Source of the DNA: an uncultured Campylobacter sp.
GTDB taxonomy: Bacteria > Campylobacterota > Campylobacteria > Campylobacterales > Campylobacteraceae
Length of the DNA: 23,436 nt
Assembly: GCF_937997535.1 (NCBI RefSeq)
Contig: NZ_CALKTT010000022.1
Coordinates: forward strand, 1-23,436
Reading direction: 5' to 3'
Each line of letters opens with the position of its first letter. Position 1 is the stretch's first letter. A model generated the notes under the pieces. The model was not told where the DNA came from and searched no databases. It saw only the letters and a program-made list of their open reading frames with translations. Shown here one piece after another: positions 1 to 7,987 of the stretch. Both the position numbers and the translations under genes were made by a program.

Positions 1-530
1 ACTATCAGCTCGCAAAGCAGCGGGATAGGTATCATAAAGCCCTTAGGCAGGACGTGGCGCGCATTTTTGATCCAAATCGGCACGAGCGGGACGTCGGGGC
101 GCTGTTGCGCCAAACGAAATACCCCGCTTTTAAACGGCTGTAACGCTAGATCGTCGTCCGTCTTGCGCGTGCCTTCGGGAAAGATGATGAGAGAGTGCGT
201 CTGCAGCGCCTCGCTCATTTGCGCTAGCGACTCTAGCGGATCTTTATGGCGGCTGATTAGAACCATGTTAAACACGTTTTTAGCAAGAAACCTACGCAAC
301 GGCCCGCTCCCCCAGTACTCCGCCGCCGCGACGGGGCGCACGCGCTTTCTTGCGCGGTAAGGCAGCGAGACGAAAATCAGCAAAAAATCGCCGTGGCTAG
401 CGTGGTTGGCGTAGTAAATTTTAGTGCCGTCGCCGATGCTTAAAAGCTCCTGCGGCGGCCGTACGCCCGTAATAAATATCGTTATGCGGCAAAGGATAAA
501 ATCAAGCGCGGCCGCTAAAAAATTTTTCAT
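1..530 (-). CDS. 1-acyl-sn-glycerol-3-phosphate acyltransferase-like protein (PlsC family), 3' part outside window
   Basis: Partial gene: the start is inside the window and the C-terminal part lies beyond base 1. PlsC-type enzymes move an acyl chain to the sn-2 position of lysophosphatidic acid at the inner face of the membrane. The reading frame runs at least 176 residues from the ATG at 530. It shows a hydrophobic N-terminus, the catalytic H-x4-D motif as NHASHGD (residues 42-48) and the acceptor-phosphate motif FPEGTR (117-122). The spacing of about 70 residues is normal for the family. A weak AAAAGGAT ribosome site precedes the ATG. The gene stands downstream of a CDP-alcohol phosphatidyltransferase in the same direction, separated by 461 bases, so a phospholipid role fits. 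Acyl donor and acceptor cannot be told from the sequence. The family call is firm; the exact substrate is inference. Confidence 0.85.
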   Translation of the reverse strand, partial: MKNFLAAALDFILCRITIFITGVRPPQELLSIGDGTKIYYANHASHGDFLLIFVSLPYRARKRVRPVAAAEYWGSGPLRRFLAKNVFNMVLISRHKDPLESLAQMSEALQTHSLIIFPEGTRKTDDDLALQPFKSGVFRLAQQRPDVPLVPIWIKNARHVLPKGFMIPIPLLCELI

Positions 531-991
531 CTTGTATCCTTTTTACTCTTTTGTTTTTCAAATTCATTTTTTGTGACGCCCTCAATTTTACGATTGCGTG
601 CGGCAAATGAGCTTTTACCCGCCTCGCCGAAAACGAGCTAGACATAAATTTGAGGCGATTAAAGCCGATACGGTTTTAAGTAATGCCTGCAATTTGCCGC
701 TTTTGCTACTTGCCTTTGATTTCGCCGAATTTGATAAAACGCTCGAAATTAACCAAGCACGTTTTGCGCGCCTAGCGTCTTTTAAAGCGTCTAAATTAAG
801 TAGACAAATTCGTCGTGATATTTTATCCTCGCCTCAAAAAATCTCGTAAATTTAAACAAGCTCAAATTTATAGCGATTACGTGCCCGCGCCGAGGCGAGC
901 TTAAAACTTTTGCAATTATATCAAATTTAGACAAATTTACCTTGCGTAGATTTTGGAGATAGCTATTAAATTTATCCTCGTCCGAGGCTCC
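531..991. other. Gene-poor stretch between plsC-like gene and CDP-alcohol phosphatidyltransferase
   Basis: No convincing gene. A -10-like TATAAT on the minus strand (920 to 915) could start a leftward transcript with a leader of about 380 bases before the acyltransferase. A plus-strand reading frame at 598-849 (GTG start, 83 codons; ATG alternative at 607) has no good ribosome site and no promoter that I see, and I do not recognise its product. Near-matching inverted decamers CGCCTCGCCG (620-629) and CGCCGAGGCG (888-897) enclose most of it, which may be chance. Confidence 0.5.
915..920 (-). promoter_or_regulatory. Candidate -10 element for the plsC-like gene
   Basis: Minus-strand TATAAT in the context GATATAATTGC. 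Campylobacter sigma-70 promoters have a strong -10 and little -35, which fits. It lies about 385 bases upstream of the acyltransferase start, so the leader would be long. Confidence 0.4.
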
Positions 992-1594
992 TTATTCCCC
1001 GCTTTTTAGTCCCATCCTCACGCGGTTTGCGCAAGTAAGCGCAAGCAAAAATATCGCGGCGTAAAGTACCCAGCTAAACCGCTCCGGTAGTCGCCCAAAT
1101 AGCGCATATATCGTACCGATAAGCCCAAATATAAACGCGCGGTCGCTCTTGCCCATAGGCCCGTCATATCGCCTACCGCAACCGTGCACCTGCCCTAGAA
1201 CGCCCAAAAACTCACTCATAAAAGATAGAAAGATAACGAGCGTGATAACGCCCCAGTCAAACGGCGCTACGAAGGCAAACGGCAGATACAGCGCGGCGTC
1301 CGAGATGACGTCCGTGGTTTCGTTCAGGTAGCCGCCCAGCGGGCTTTTTTGATTAAACTCGCGAGCCAGCATGCCGTCGATGGCATTTAGCACCATACGC
1401 AAAAACATCCAAACGGGCAGCAGAAAGAATAGCGTCGAAACTTCGGCGAATTTTATCAGAAGTCCGCCTAGCAGAACGGAAGTGACGCAGGCTGCGATCG
1501 TGACTTGATTTGCGCTGATGCTCGCGCCGTAAAGGCGTCTTACTAACGGACGAAGTAAATTTTGAAATTTGGGCTTTAACTCGTAAATCGTCAT
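992..1594 (-). CDS. CDP-alcohol phosphatidyltransferase family protein with Asn-substituted motif
   Basis: A 200-residue integral membrane protein of the CDP-alcohol phosphatidyltransferase family, which moves a phosphatidyl group from CDP-diacylglycerol to an alcohol in the inner membrane. The family signature is D-x2-D-G-x2-A-R-x8-G-x3-D-x3-D. Here it is present as N70, D73-G74, A77-R78, G87, N91 and D95, so the first and third aspartates are asparagines. Several hydrophobic stretches follow (about 29-65, 100-135, 153-190). The ATG at 1594 has a GGAG five bases upstream. I recall the NAIDGMLARE form from the YnbA-like branch that sits with cytidylyltransferase and acyltransferase genes; that is memory, not a search. 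The neighbouring plsC-like gene supports phospholipid metabolism. It could make an unusual head group. The family is firm; the product is unknown. Confidence 0.85.
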   Translation of the reverse strand: MTIYELKPKFQNLLRPLVRRLYGASISANQVTIAACVTSVLLGGLLIKFAEVSTLFFLLPVWMFLRMVLNAIDGMLAREFNQKSPLGGYLNETTDVISDAALYLPFAFVAPFDWGVITLVIFLSFMSEFLGVLGQVHGCGRRYDGPMGKSDRAFIFGLIGTIYALFGRLPERFSWVLYAAIFLLALTCANRVRMGLKSGE

Positions 1595-1984
1595 GAGGAC
1601 TCCGAAAATTTGATTTTCGTATTGTCGCTTAAAAATGCTTGGAGGCAGATTAAATGTGTGGCCGGCTTTTGTGTGAGCTTTTTAATCGCCGATTTTTAAA
1701 AGCATTAGGATGGCGAAATGAACGATGAAAATCGGTACAGAGAAGCGCTCAATTCCTCTATGCGGGCCGCAAAAATTTATAAACCGTATGGGATTTCGTC
1801 GCGACAGGTTTCAACTTCGCTCTCTGCCGCAAATATAATAGACCCTGCGGCAAAGTCCATAAGACCTTATCGCGAAAATTCTAAATCATAGCGGCGCCGA
1901 GCCGGGAAGAGTACTTTTAAATTTCAAAATTTCGCGGCGGCGCAAAGCCTCCGTATTTGCGGATTTAAAGTCAAATTTTAGAAT
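1595..1984. other. 390-base intergenic stretch with one possible small ORF
   Basis: The stretch lies between two leftward genes. Its only feature of note is the small plus-strand ORF at 1718-1891. No strong terminator hairpin or TATAAT is visible. Confidence 0.5.
1718..1891 (+). CDS. Possible 57-residue small protein, unknown function
   Basis: The ORF starts with ATG at 1718 and ends with TAG at 1891, opposite to both neighbours. An AGGA stands seven bases before the ATG, a workable ribosome site. The product is hydrophilic and mixed in composition, beginning MNDENRYREALN and ending RPYRENSKS. It has no signal peptide, membrane segment or cysteine. I do not recognise it. There is no clear promoter, so it may be a chance ORF. 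It is reported because the ribosome site is right and the stretch is otherwise empty. Confidence 0.3.
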   Translation: MNDENRYREALNSSMRAAKIYKPYGISSRQVSTSLSAANIIDPAAKSIRPYRENSKS

Positions 1985-3025
1985 TTAATCCTGCCAGATA
2001 TTTTCGTTTAATTTTAGACTTTTTACAATGGAGAGAAAGAATAGAAGCTCGTGCTTGATAGACGCCGCAGGACCTGCGCTAAGTACGCTACGATCTACGC
2101 TAGGCTCGAAACTATCGTATCCCGTGCGGATGAAAATATAGACGTTTTTGCCCGAAAAGCTTAAACTGATCGGTTCGCCGGCACCGCTTCTAAAGCGAAG
2201 CAAGCGCCGCATAAAGGCGGGCGTGAGGGCATACATTGCAGACACCGCATCGGCGCTATACACGCTAAATGCGGAGCTAAACTCGCTATCGTCCATCGCG
2301 ATCTTCTTAAGTTCGCCAAGTGTTGGTCTCGCGCTGAGCGAAGGCAGGATCACCGCCACCGAGTTTACGCGCTTTTTAAATTCTGCGTAGAAAAAAATCC
2401 CCCTGCTGCTACGTCGTTCGTCAGTATGAGTCACGCAAACATCCGCAAAGCTAAAAAATACTCCGTCATAAACGCCGGAAATTTTATCTTCGCAATCAAA
2501 ATAGCTTATGCCGTCTACGAAAAGACCGCTAGCGCGCAGATACGACGGCCTAAACGAGCCTGAAATTTCGTAGCGGTAGCCTAGGCTTGCGATATAGGGC
2601 GCGATATATTGGTGTTTAAAGGCGCGGACGAATTTTTTGGATCTGTTGTATTTGATCCGCTCCAGCGCGGCATCTGCGATATTAAACAAAGAAAGGCAGA
2701 TGGTTACGAGTGCGATGACGAAGCGCAAGGTATCATTCTCGCACATTTCTACGCCTTTGGCAAGCATCCACAGCAAGGTGCAAAAGATAAATACGTGCAC
2801 TATATTTGCATCTTTATTTACTACTCTATAAGAGATACTGCCGCAGCTAAATACCACTATGATCCAGCAGAGGCCTACTGCTGCTTCTTGATCTCTAAAA
2901 TTGAGAAATAGCCACAGCGCCGAGGCCAGCACCGCTAGTATTATTATCGAAAACGCCGTGCCTTTATGCTGCTCCACCTCATCTAGGATGCCGAGTCTTA
3001 GTTTTTCCAGTTCGTTTGCGGTCAT
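1985..3025 (-). CDS. DUF3137 domain membrane protein
   Basis: A membrane protein of 346 residues when started at the ATG at 3025. A TTG nine codons upstream is possible but has no ribosome site. The N-terminal half holds about four hydrophobic segments, including SIIILAVLASALWLFLNF. The soluble C-terminal part has the DUF3137 pattern: a short strand ending GVFFSFAD, then GIFFYAEFKK, and near the end FSGKNVYIFIRTGYDSFEP. DUF3137 proteins have no established function. The gene is leftward and separated from purN by an intergenic stretch with a long inverted repeat, so it may have its own promoter. The family call rests on motif memory and is fairly sure; no role can be given. Confidence 0.7.
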   Translation of the reverse strand: MTANELEKLRLGILDEVEQHKGTAFSIIILAVLASALWLFLNFRDQEAAVGLCWIIVVFSCGSISYRVVNKDANIVHVFIFCTLLWMLAKGVEMCENDTLRFVIALVTICLSLFNIADAALERIKYNRSKKFVRAFKHQYIAPYIASLGYRYEISGSFRPSYLRASGLFVDGISYFDCEDKISGVYDGVFFSFADVCVTHTDERRSSRGIFFYAEFKKRVNSVAVILPSLSARPTLGELKKIAMDDSEFSSAFSVYSADAVSAMYALTPAFMRRLLRFRSGAGEPISLSFSGKNVYIFIRTGYDSFEPSVDRSVLSAGPAASIKHELLFFLSIVKSLKLNENIWQD

Positions 3026-3080
3026 CTTTATCTTTCTAAATTTAGCTAGCAAATTTTAAAATTTAGCTTCGAATTCGCCC

Positions 3081-3143
3081 CTAAATTTAAAGAACTAAGC
3101 TTTAAATTTACAAAATCCGCGGAACTTCGCTCTTTAAATTTAG
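3081..3143. repeat. Inverted repeat with perfect 13-base arms between purN and the DUF3137 gene
   Basis: CTAAATTTAAAGA at 3081-3093 is the exact reverse complement of TCTTTAAATTTAG at 3131-3143; the spacer is 37 bases. It lies wholly in the intergenic gap, downstream of purN on the minus strand. It could form a terminator-like stem with an AT-rich base or be a regulatory site for the DUF3137 gene. The arms are built from the TAAATTT word common in this genome, which raises the chance of coincidence. Confidence 0.6.
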
Positions 3144-3151
3144 CGTAAAAT

Positions 3152-3730
3152 TTAGCTTTGGCACAAAATTTCTACGATCACTTGCGGCAATAGCTCATGT
3201 TCGATCTCGTGGATTTTGGCTTCATAAGCTTCAAGGCTCATTCCTGCGCTCTTTTCAAACGCGCGCTGAGCGATAATCGCGCCGCCGTCAAGCTCCTCGC
3301 TGACCCAATGCACGCTCACGCCACCCACCTTCATATCGCTCTCGAAGCTCTGCTTAATCGCGTGCGCGCCCTTAAAAAGCGGCAGCAGCGACGGATGCAA
3401 ATTTATCGCGCGAACCCTGTTTGTAAAAACAGGTGTGAGGATGCGCATAAAGCCCGCAAGTACCGTAAGCTCCGCGCCGCTTTTTTCGATCTCGCGCACG
3501 AGCGCGGCGTCGAATTCCTCGCGGCTAGCAAAATCTTTGTGATTTAGGATCACGCTTTGAAGTCCGAATTTTTCGGCCTTTGCTATGCCTCCCGCGTCCG
3601 CTTTGTTGCTTAGCGTTAGCACGACTTCGATTTTAATACCCCCAAAAACCTTGCCGTGCAGCTTCTGCAAAATAGCCTCCAAATTTGAGCCGCTGCCGCT
3701 AAAAAGCACGGCGAGCTTTTTCACAACCAT
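3152..3730 (-). CDS. purN: Phosphoribosylglycinamide formyltransferase (PurN)
   Basis: This cytosolic enzyme transfers the formyl group of 10-formyltetrahydrofolate to glycinamide ribonucleotide, the third step of purine synthesis. The product has 192 residues, normal for the family. It begins with the phosphate-binding loop VLFSGSGSN (8-16). The catalytic set is present: N110 and H112 in INLHPSLLP, and D148 in ELDGG. The ATG at 3730 has an excellent AGGAGG five bases upstream and overlaps the end of nnr by ten bases, so translation is probably coupled. It is the last gene of the leftward tig operon. The link of a formyl-transfer enzyme with def in one operon is noted, but any functional tie is inference. 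Confidence 0.95.
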   Translation of the reverse strand: MVVKKLAVLFSGSGSNLEAILQKLHGKVFGGIKIEVVLTLSNKADAGGIAKAEKFGLQSVILNHKDFASREEFDAALVREIEKSGAELTVLAGFMRILTPVFTNRVRAINLHPSLLPLFKGAHAIKQSFESDMKVGGVSVHWVSEELDGGAIIAQRAFEKSAGMSLEAYEAKIHEIEHELLPQVIVEILCQS

Positions 3731-5373
3731 TTTACCTCCTCGATGAGATCGAGCGGATTTAGCGCGTAGGAGTTTTTGGCGAAGGCTCGCGCGGCGAGTG
3801 CGTGGGCTAGGACGCCGCAGATCGAGGCTTGCAGAGGCGAGTAGTTTTGCGCGAGCAGCCCGCCGATGAGCCCTGCGAGCACATCTCCGCTACCGCCCTT
3901 TGCGAGCGCGGCGCTACCTTTGTCGCAGACGTAGATGATGCCAGCTTGGGCGATGAGCGTGTTTGCGCCCTTTAGCACGAGCACGCCGCTAAATTTATCG
4001 CTCCATGCCCGCGCAAACTCGAAGCGCCGCTCTTGCAACTCGCTCACGCTAAGATCTGCGATGCCCGCGATCTTTAAAAGCGAGCAGAACTCCTTTGGAT
4101 GGGGCGTTAGGATTAAATTTGAATTGGCGTTTAGCAGGCTTAAAATTTCACGCTTGTAGCACAGATCGGCATCGATGACGCAGCTTTTGCCCCGCAGCGC
4201 GGCAAGATCGATCTTCCGCTCCCCCAGCCCGCAGCCGCAGACCACGACCCGCGCGTGCTCAAATGAGCTTTTTTGCATCAAAATCGGGCTTAGATTTAAT
4301 GACCCCTCACTAACGACGCTAACGAGCCCGCTGCCGATCGCGTGAGCCGCTAGAGCCGCCATCTGCGCCGCTCCGCTCATCTGTCCGCTTACGACGTAGG
4401 TGTGCCCGAAGTCGCCCTTGTTGGTGTTTTGCTTCCTGCGCAGCGGCAGCTTCAGATCGCTTTTTTGAAGCAGAAAATATTCGCTCCCCCTTTCAAAATT
4501 TGAGCGCGAAATTCCAAGATTTGCGACCTTGATCCGTCCTACGCAATCCTTTGCCGCATCCGAAAACAGCGCGAGCTTGAGCGCTCCCATCGCGATCGTC
4601 AGATCCGCGCAAAACGCGCAGCCTAAAACGCGCCCGAGCTTGTCGATGCCGCTTGGAATATCGACTGCGATTTTTAGGGGTTTTGCGCTATTTGCGAGAG
4701 ATAAAATTTCGCAAATTTCAGAGCTTAAGGCTTTGTTTAAACCGCTGCCGAAAATTCCGTCGATTATGCAGTCTGCGTTTGTAATCTCATCGCATAGGGC
4801 GCCGCTCGGCTCGCCGCAATCGTTGCCTGGCTTGCCGAAATCTCCGTCGTGTTCCGCGGTTTCAAATTTGGCGCTCGTAAATTTTGCGCTTAATTTATCG
4901 CCGCTTAAAATGTTTGCGCCGCTTAGGCTTTTGCCCTCGCCCCGCGGCTCGCTCTCACAAGAGCTAATGCCATTTAAAGAGAAACCTTCTACGCTTTCAT
5001 GCGCGCAGACATCCTTGCTAGATGCGCCGCTTACGTGCCCGTAAGCGTCTTTTGTGCTTGCGATATCGATAAGCCTAACGCCCGCAGCCCGCGCCGCTTC
5101 CGCTTGAAATTTACCCGCCGCGCTTCTGTTTTGAAGCACGCAAAGCGCCGTGCAGCTAAAATCGCCGCTTAGCTTTCGCAGCGCCGCCATCGCATCCGCG
5201 CCGTTGTTTCCGCCGCCGCAAAGCGCCAAAACGCGCGAGCCCTTTTTGAGCCGCTTTCTGATCTCGCTCTCGATCCTGCCGGCGGCATTTTCCATTAAAA
5301 TTTGCTCGCCAAGTCCAAATTTTGCGCTAGCTCGCGCGTCGAGCTCCTCGGTGCTAAAGAAAATTTTTTTCAA
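3721..5373 (-). CDS. nnr: Bifunctional NAD(P)H-hydrate epimerase / ADP-dependent dehydratase (Nnr) with extra segment
   Basis: Nnr repairs hydrated NADH and NADPH: an N-terminal YjeF_N domain epimerises the hydrate and a C-terminal ribokinase-like domain dehydrates it with ADP. The first domain shows GGGNNGADA (53-61, a variant of GNNGGDG), IIDGIFGSG (203-211) and VDIPSG (237-242). The second shows GDFGHTYVVSG (320-330), TPHPKEF (423-429), LKGANT (467-472) and the catalytic GGSGDVLAG (493-501, D497 by my count). The protein has 550 residues against roughly 460-500 usual. The excess is a Ser/Gly-rich, poorly ordered-looking segment at about 106-197, inside the epimerase domain. The start overlaps the comM stop by four bases (ATGA). 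The function call is firm; whether the epimerase half still works with the insertion is not known. Confidence 0.93.
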   Translation of the reverse strand: MKKIFFSTEELDARASAKFGLGEQILMENAAGRIESEIRKRLKKGSRVLALCGGGNNGADAMAALRKLSGDFSCTALCVLQNRSAAGKFQAEAARAAGVRLIDIASTKDAYGHVSGASSKDVCAHESVEGFSLNGISSCESEPRGEGKSLSGANILSGDKLSAKFTSAKFETAEHDGDFGKPGNDCGEPSGALCDEITNADCIIDGIFGSGLNKALSSEICEILSLANSAKPLKIAVDIPSGIDKLGRVLGCAFCADLTIAMGALKLALFSDAAKDCVGRIKVANLGISRSNFERGSEYFLLQKSDLKLPLRRKQNTNKGDFGHTYVVSGQMSGAAQMAALAAHAIGSGLVSVVSEGSLNLSPILMQKSSFEHARVVVCGCGLGERKIDLAALRGKSCVIDADLCYKREILSLLNANSNLILTPHPKEFCSLLKIAGIADLSVSELQERRFEFARAWSDKFSGVLVLKGANTLIAQAGIIYVCDKGSAALAKGGSGDVLAGLIGGLLAQNYSPLQASICGVLAHALAARAFAKNSYALNPLDLIEEVKWL

Positions 5374-6887
5374 ATTTCGCTCCTTATGCGAAAGCTAAGA
5401 GCCTCCAAAATATGCGCCTTAGCGATGATTTCGGCGCCTGCTAGATCGGCGATCGTGCGCGCGAGCTTTAGCGTCTTATTCACGCCGCGCTGCGAAAGAT
5501 CGTAGCGGGTGATCGCCATTTGCAAAACATCCCGCGCAGCGCTTTCGCAGACGCAAAATTTTTCGGTTTCCTCGTCGCGCAGCTTTGCGTTTAGCTCGCT
5601 CTGTCCGCGAGCCTTTTGCGCGCGAAATGCCCGCAGCACCGCATCTGCCATCTCCTCGCTACAAACGTCGCTTCTGTCGTCCGCGCCAGTCTCGTCCATC
5701 GCGACATATATGTCAATACGATCAAGCAGCGGCGCGGAGATCGTGTTTTTGTAGCGCCTGATGTCGTTTAGCGAGCAGGTGCAGGTGAGGTTTTTGGAGA
5801 ATAGATTTCCGCACGGGCAGGGGTTTTGCGCCGCGACGAAGATAAATTTCGTTTGGTATTTGACCTTGGAATTTACGCGCGAAATCAAAATTCTATTATC
5901 CTCCAGCGGCTCGCGTAGGCTTTCTAAAATTTGCTTGCCGAAGTGCGGCAGCTCGTCGAAAAACAGCTCACCGCCGTTTACGAGCGCGACCTCGCCGATT
6001 TTTGCGCCGCTACTGCCGCCGCCGAAAATCGAGCTGCGCGTACTGGTGTGGTGCGGTGAGCGGAAGGGGCGCAGCGCGCTAAAATCGACGTCTTTGTTAT
6101 TTAGCGACTCGTAGGCGCACGAGAGCAGCACTTCGCCTAGGCTCTGCGGAGGCAGAATTCTAGCTATCCGCTTGGCGCACATACTTTTGCCGCAGCCTGG
6201 GCTGCCCTCAAAGAGGATATTGTGCATGCCGCACGCAGCGATCAGGCTCGCGCGCTTGGCGCGCTTTTGCCCTTTGACGTCTTTGAAATTGAGCGAAAAA
6301 TCGCGGTTGGGGACGTAAATTTGCCCGTCAATCTCCACGACGTTTTTAAAAAGCGGATGGGTTTCTCGCATTAGCCTGCTTGCGGCGAACTCCTCGTCTA
6401 AAAAAAATCTGACCGCGTCGCTTAGGCTACCCACGGCATAAACGTCGTAGTTTGGGATCGTGCAGGCCTTTAGAGCGATGCTTTGCGGCACTAAAATTTT
6501 AGCGCGCTTCACCTTCGTGCTTAAAAAAAGCAGAATCGAAAAGAGGCTCGCCGTACTCTTTAAGCTGCCGTCTAAACCGAGCTCGCCAAAGACAAAGAAA
6601 TCGCCGTCAATGCGCTCTTTTTGCAGCGCGATTAGAAGCGCGATCGCAAGATCGAAGTGCGAGCCGTTTTTGGGCGTGTCGGAGGGGGAGAGATTTATGA
6701 TGATTTTGGACGCGGGAAATTTAAAATTTAAGCTCACAAGCGCGGCTTTTACGCGACTTTCGCTCTCTTTTATCGTAGCGCCCGCAAGGCCAACGATATT
6801 AAATCCCGGCAGCCCCCGCACGAATGTCGACTCGACCTCTACGGGGATCAGTGCATCCGTGAAGGCAGCGCATTTTAGGGATTTCAT
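5370..6887 (-). CDS. comM: YifB/ComM family Mg-chelatase-like AAA+ ATPase
   Basis: A 505-residue protein, full length for the family. ComM is a hexameric helicase that promotes branch migration during natural transformation; YifB is the same family. An N-terminal ChlI-like domain (about 1-180) includes KIIINLSPSDTPKNGSHFDL. The AAA+ core has Walker A GSPGCGKS (228-235), the family signature RPFRSPHHT (273-281), Walker B GELFFDE (306-312) and the NPCPCG motif (355-360). Cysteines 357, 359, 369 and 371 could bind a metal. The C-terminal domain includes YDLSQRGVNKTLKLART. Four-base ATGA overlaps join it to def upstream and nnr downstream. The family is certain; the DNA uptake role comes from studies in other bacteria. 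Confidence 0.93.
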   Translation of the reverse strand: MKSLKCAAFTDALIPVEVESTFVRGLPGFNIVGLAGATIKESESRVKAALVSLNFKFPASKIIINLSPSDTPKNGSHFDLAIALLIALQKERIDGDFFVFGELGLDGSLKSTASLFSILLFLSTKVKRAKILVPQSIALKACTIPNYDVYAVGSLSDAVRFFLDEEFAASRLMRETHPLFKNVVEIDGQIYVPNRDFSLNFKDVKGQKRAKRASLIAACGMHNILFEGSPGCGKSMCAKRIARILPPQSLGEVLLSCAYESLNNKDVDFSALRPFRSPHHTSTRSSIFGGGSSGAKIGEVALVNGGELFFDELPHFGKQILESLREPLEDNRILISRVNSKVKYQTKFIFVAAQNPCPCGNLFSKNLTCTCSLNDIRRYKNTISAPLLDRIDIYVAMDETGADDRSDVCSEEMADAVLRAFRAQKARGQSELNAKLRDEETEKFCVCESAARDVLQMAITRYDLSQRGVNKTLKLARTIADLAGAEIIAKAHILEALSFRIRSEI

Positions 6888-7402
6888 TTCGATTTTTCTT
6901 TTAGGCTTTTTTTGAATTCTTTATCAAATTTTTTGCGTTTGTTGTATCCGATGCGCTCGATGAAAAGATGTCCGTCGAGGTGGTCCATCTCGTGCTGGAT
7001 ACAGACGGCTAGCAGCTCGCTAGCGTCCATTTGCTGGGTATTGCCGGCGCGGTCTTGAAACTGCATCGTGATAAACTCGGCGCGCGTGACATCCTCGTAA
7101 AAGCCCGGCACCGAGAGGCAGCCCTCCTGGTAAACGACCTCGCCCTCCTTTTTTAAAATTTGCGGATTGATGATCTCGATGAGGTCCTTTTTGTCTTGGA
7201 TTTTTTCCTCATTGGCTAAATTTATAATCAAAGCGCGCACGGGCTTGCCTACCTGGATGGCGGCAAGGCCTATGCCGTTTTTTGCGATCATCGTCTCGTA
7301 CATATCGTCCAAAAGCTCGCCCAGCGCCGCGTCGAATTTCACGACCTCGGTCGATCTTTGGTATAGCTTTTTATTCGGATAGGTAAGGACGTCCAGGATC
7401 AT
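6884..7402 (-). CDS. def: Peptide deformylase
   Basis: This cytosolic metalloenzyme removes the N-formyl group from new polypeptides at the ribosome exit. The product has 172 residues. All three family motifs are present: GIGLAAIQ (43-50), EGCLSVPG (93-100) with metal ligand C95, and HEMDH (137-141) with H137, H141 and the catalytic E138. The ATG at 7402 follows the clpP stop with no gap, and the stop overlaps comM by four bases. The neighbours are tig and clpP, which also act on emerging or new proteins, a conserved arrangement in Campylobacter. Confidence 0.97.
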   Translation of the reverse strand: MILDVLTYPNKKLYQRSTEVVKFDAALGELLDDMYETMIAKNGIGLAAIQVGKPVRALIINLANEEKIQDKKDLIEIINPQILKKEGEVVYQEGCLSVPGFYEDVTRAEFITMQFQDRAGNTQQMDASELLAVCIQHEMDHLDGHLFIERIGYNKRKKFDKEFKKSLKEKSK

Positions 7403-7987
7403 CTATTTAAAGCTCTTTTGAAGTACTTGATCGATCAGTCCGTATTGCACGGCATCCTCGGCGCTCATGAAAAAGTCGCGATCGGTGTCCTTTTCGACCT
7501 GCGCGAGATCTTTGCCGGAATTTTGCGAAAGGATGTTGTTTAAAATCTCTTTCATTCGTAAAATTTCTTTGGCTTGGATCTCGATGTCGGTAGCCTGGCC
7601 TTGCGCGCCGCCTAGGGGCTGGTGGATCATTATGCGAGAGTTTGGAAGTGCGTAGCGTTTGCCTTTGGCTCCGCAGCTTAGCAAAAACGCCCCCATCGAC
7701 GCCGCTTGACCGATACAGATCGTGCTTACGTCGGGTTTGATGTAATTCATCGTGTCATAAATGCTAAATCCGCTCGTAACTACGCCGCCCGGGGAGTTGA
7801 TGTATAGATAGATATCCTTATCGGGATCCTCCGCCTCCAAAAACAGAAGCTGCGCGACGATCGAGCTTGCTACCGCGTCGTCGATCTCGCCGCTAAGCAT
7901 TACGATACGATCTTTTAGCAGTCTCGAGTAGATGTCGTAGCTGCGCTCTCCACGACTAGTTTGTTCGATAACGTAAGGAATCACCAT
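7403..7987 (-). CDS. clpP: ATP-dependent Clp protease proteolytic subunit ClpP
   Basis: ClpP forms a tetradecameric barrel that degrades proteins fed by ClpX or ClpA. The product has 194 residues with the serine protease triad in place: S97 in GQAASMGA, H122 in MIHQPLGG and D171 in TDRDFF. The substrate-channel motif INSPGG (63-68) is intact. The family often has a short propeptide, and here the N-terminus begins MVIPYVIEQTSRGERSYDIY. The start follows the tig stop directly (no gap), so it depends on the tig transcript. Confidence 0.97.
   Translation of the reverse strand: MVIPYVIEQTSRGERSYDIYSRLLKDRIVMLSGEIDDAVASSIVAQLLFLEAEDPDKDIYLYINSPGGVVTSGFSIYDTMNYIKPDVSTICIGQAASMGAFLLSCGAKGKRYALPNSRIMIHQPLGGAQGQATDIEIQAKEILRMKEILNNILSQNSGKDLAQVEKDTDRDFFMSAEDAVQYGLIDQVLQKSFK

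Noticed and set aside
67..360. Plus-strand open frame of 97 codons at the left edge
   Set aside because: It is antisense to the plsC-like gene, which has HxxxxD and FPEGTR motifs.
620..897. A small transposable element bounded by inverted decamers
   Set aside because: Arms match only 9 of 10, no target duplication and no transposase are seen; kept only as a weak observation.
3026..3151. Recurrent TAAATTT/AAATTTA words as a repeat array
   Set aside because: The same words occur in genes and gaps all over the window, so they are a composition trait of the genome and not a local array.
4529..5044. Plus-strand open frame of 171 codons
   Set aside because: It is antisense to nnr, which has complete family motifs; the frame is Ser/Pro/Leu-rich and has no ribosome site, as expected of a shadow.
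6460..6915. Plus-strand open frame of 151 codons
   Set aside because: It is antisense to comM, whose product is full length and well conserved.
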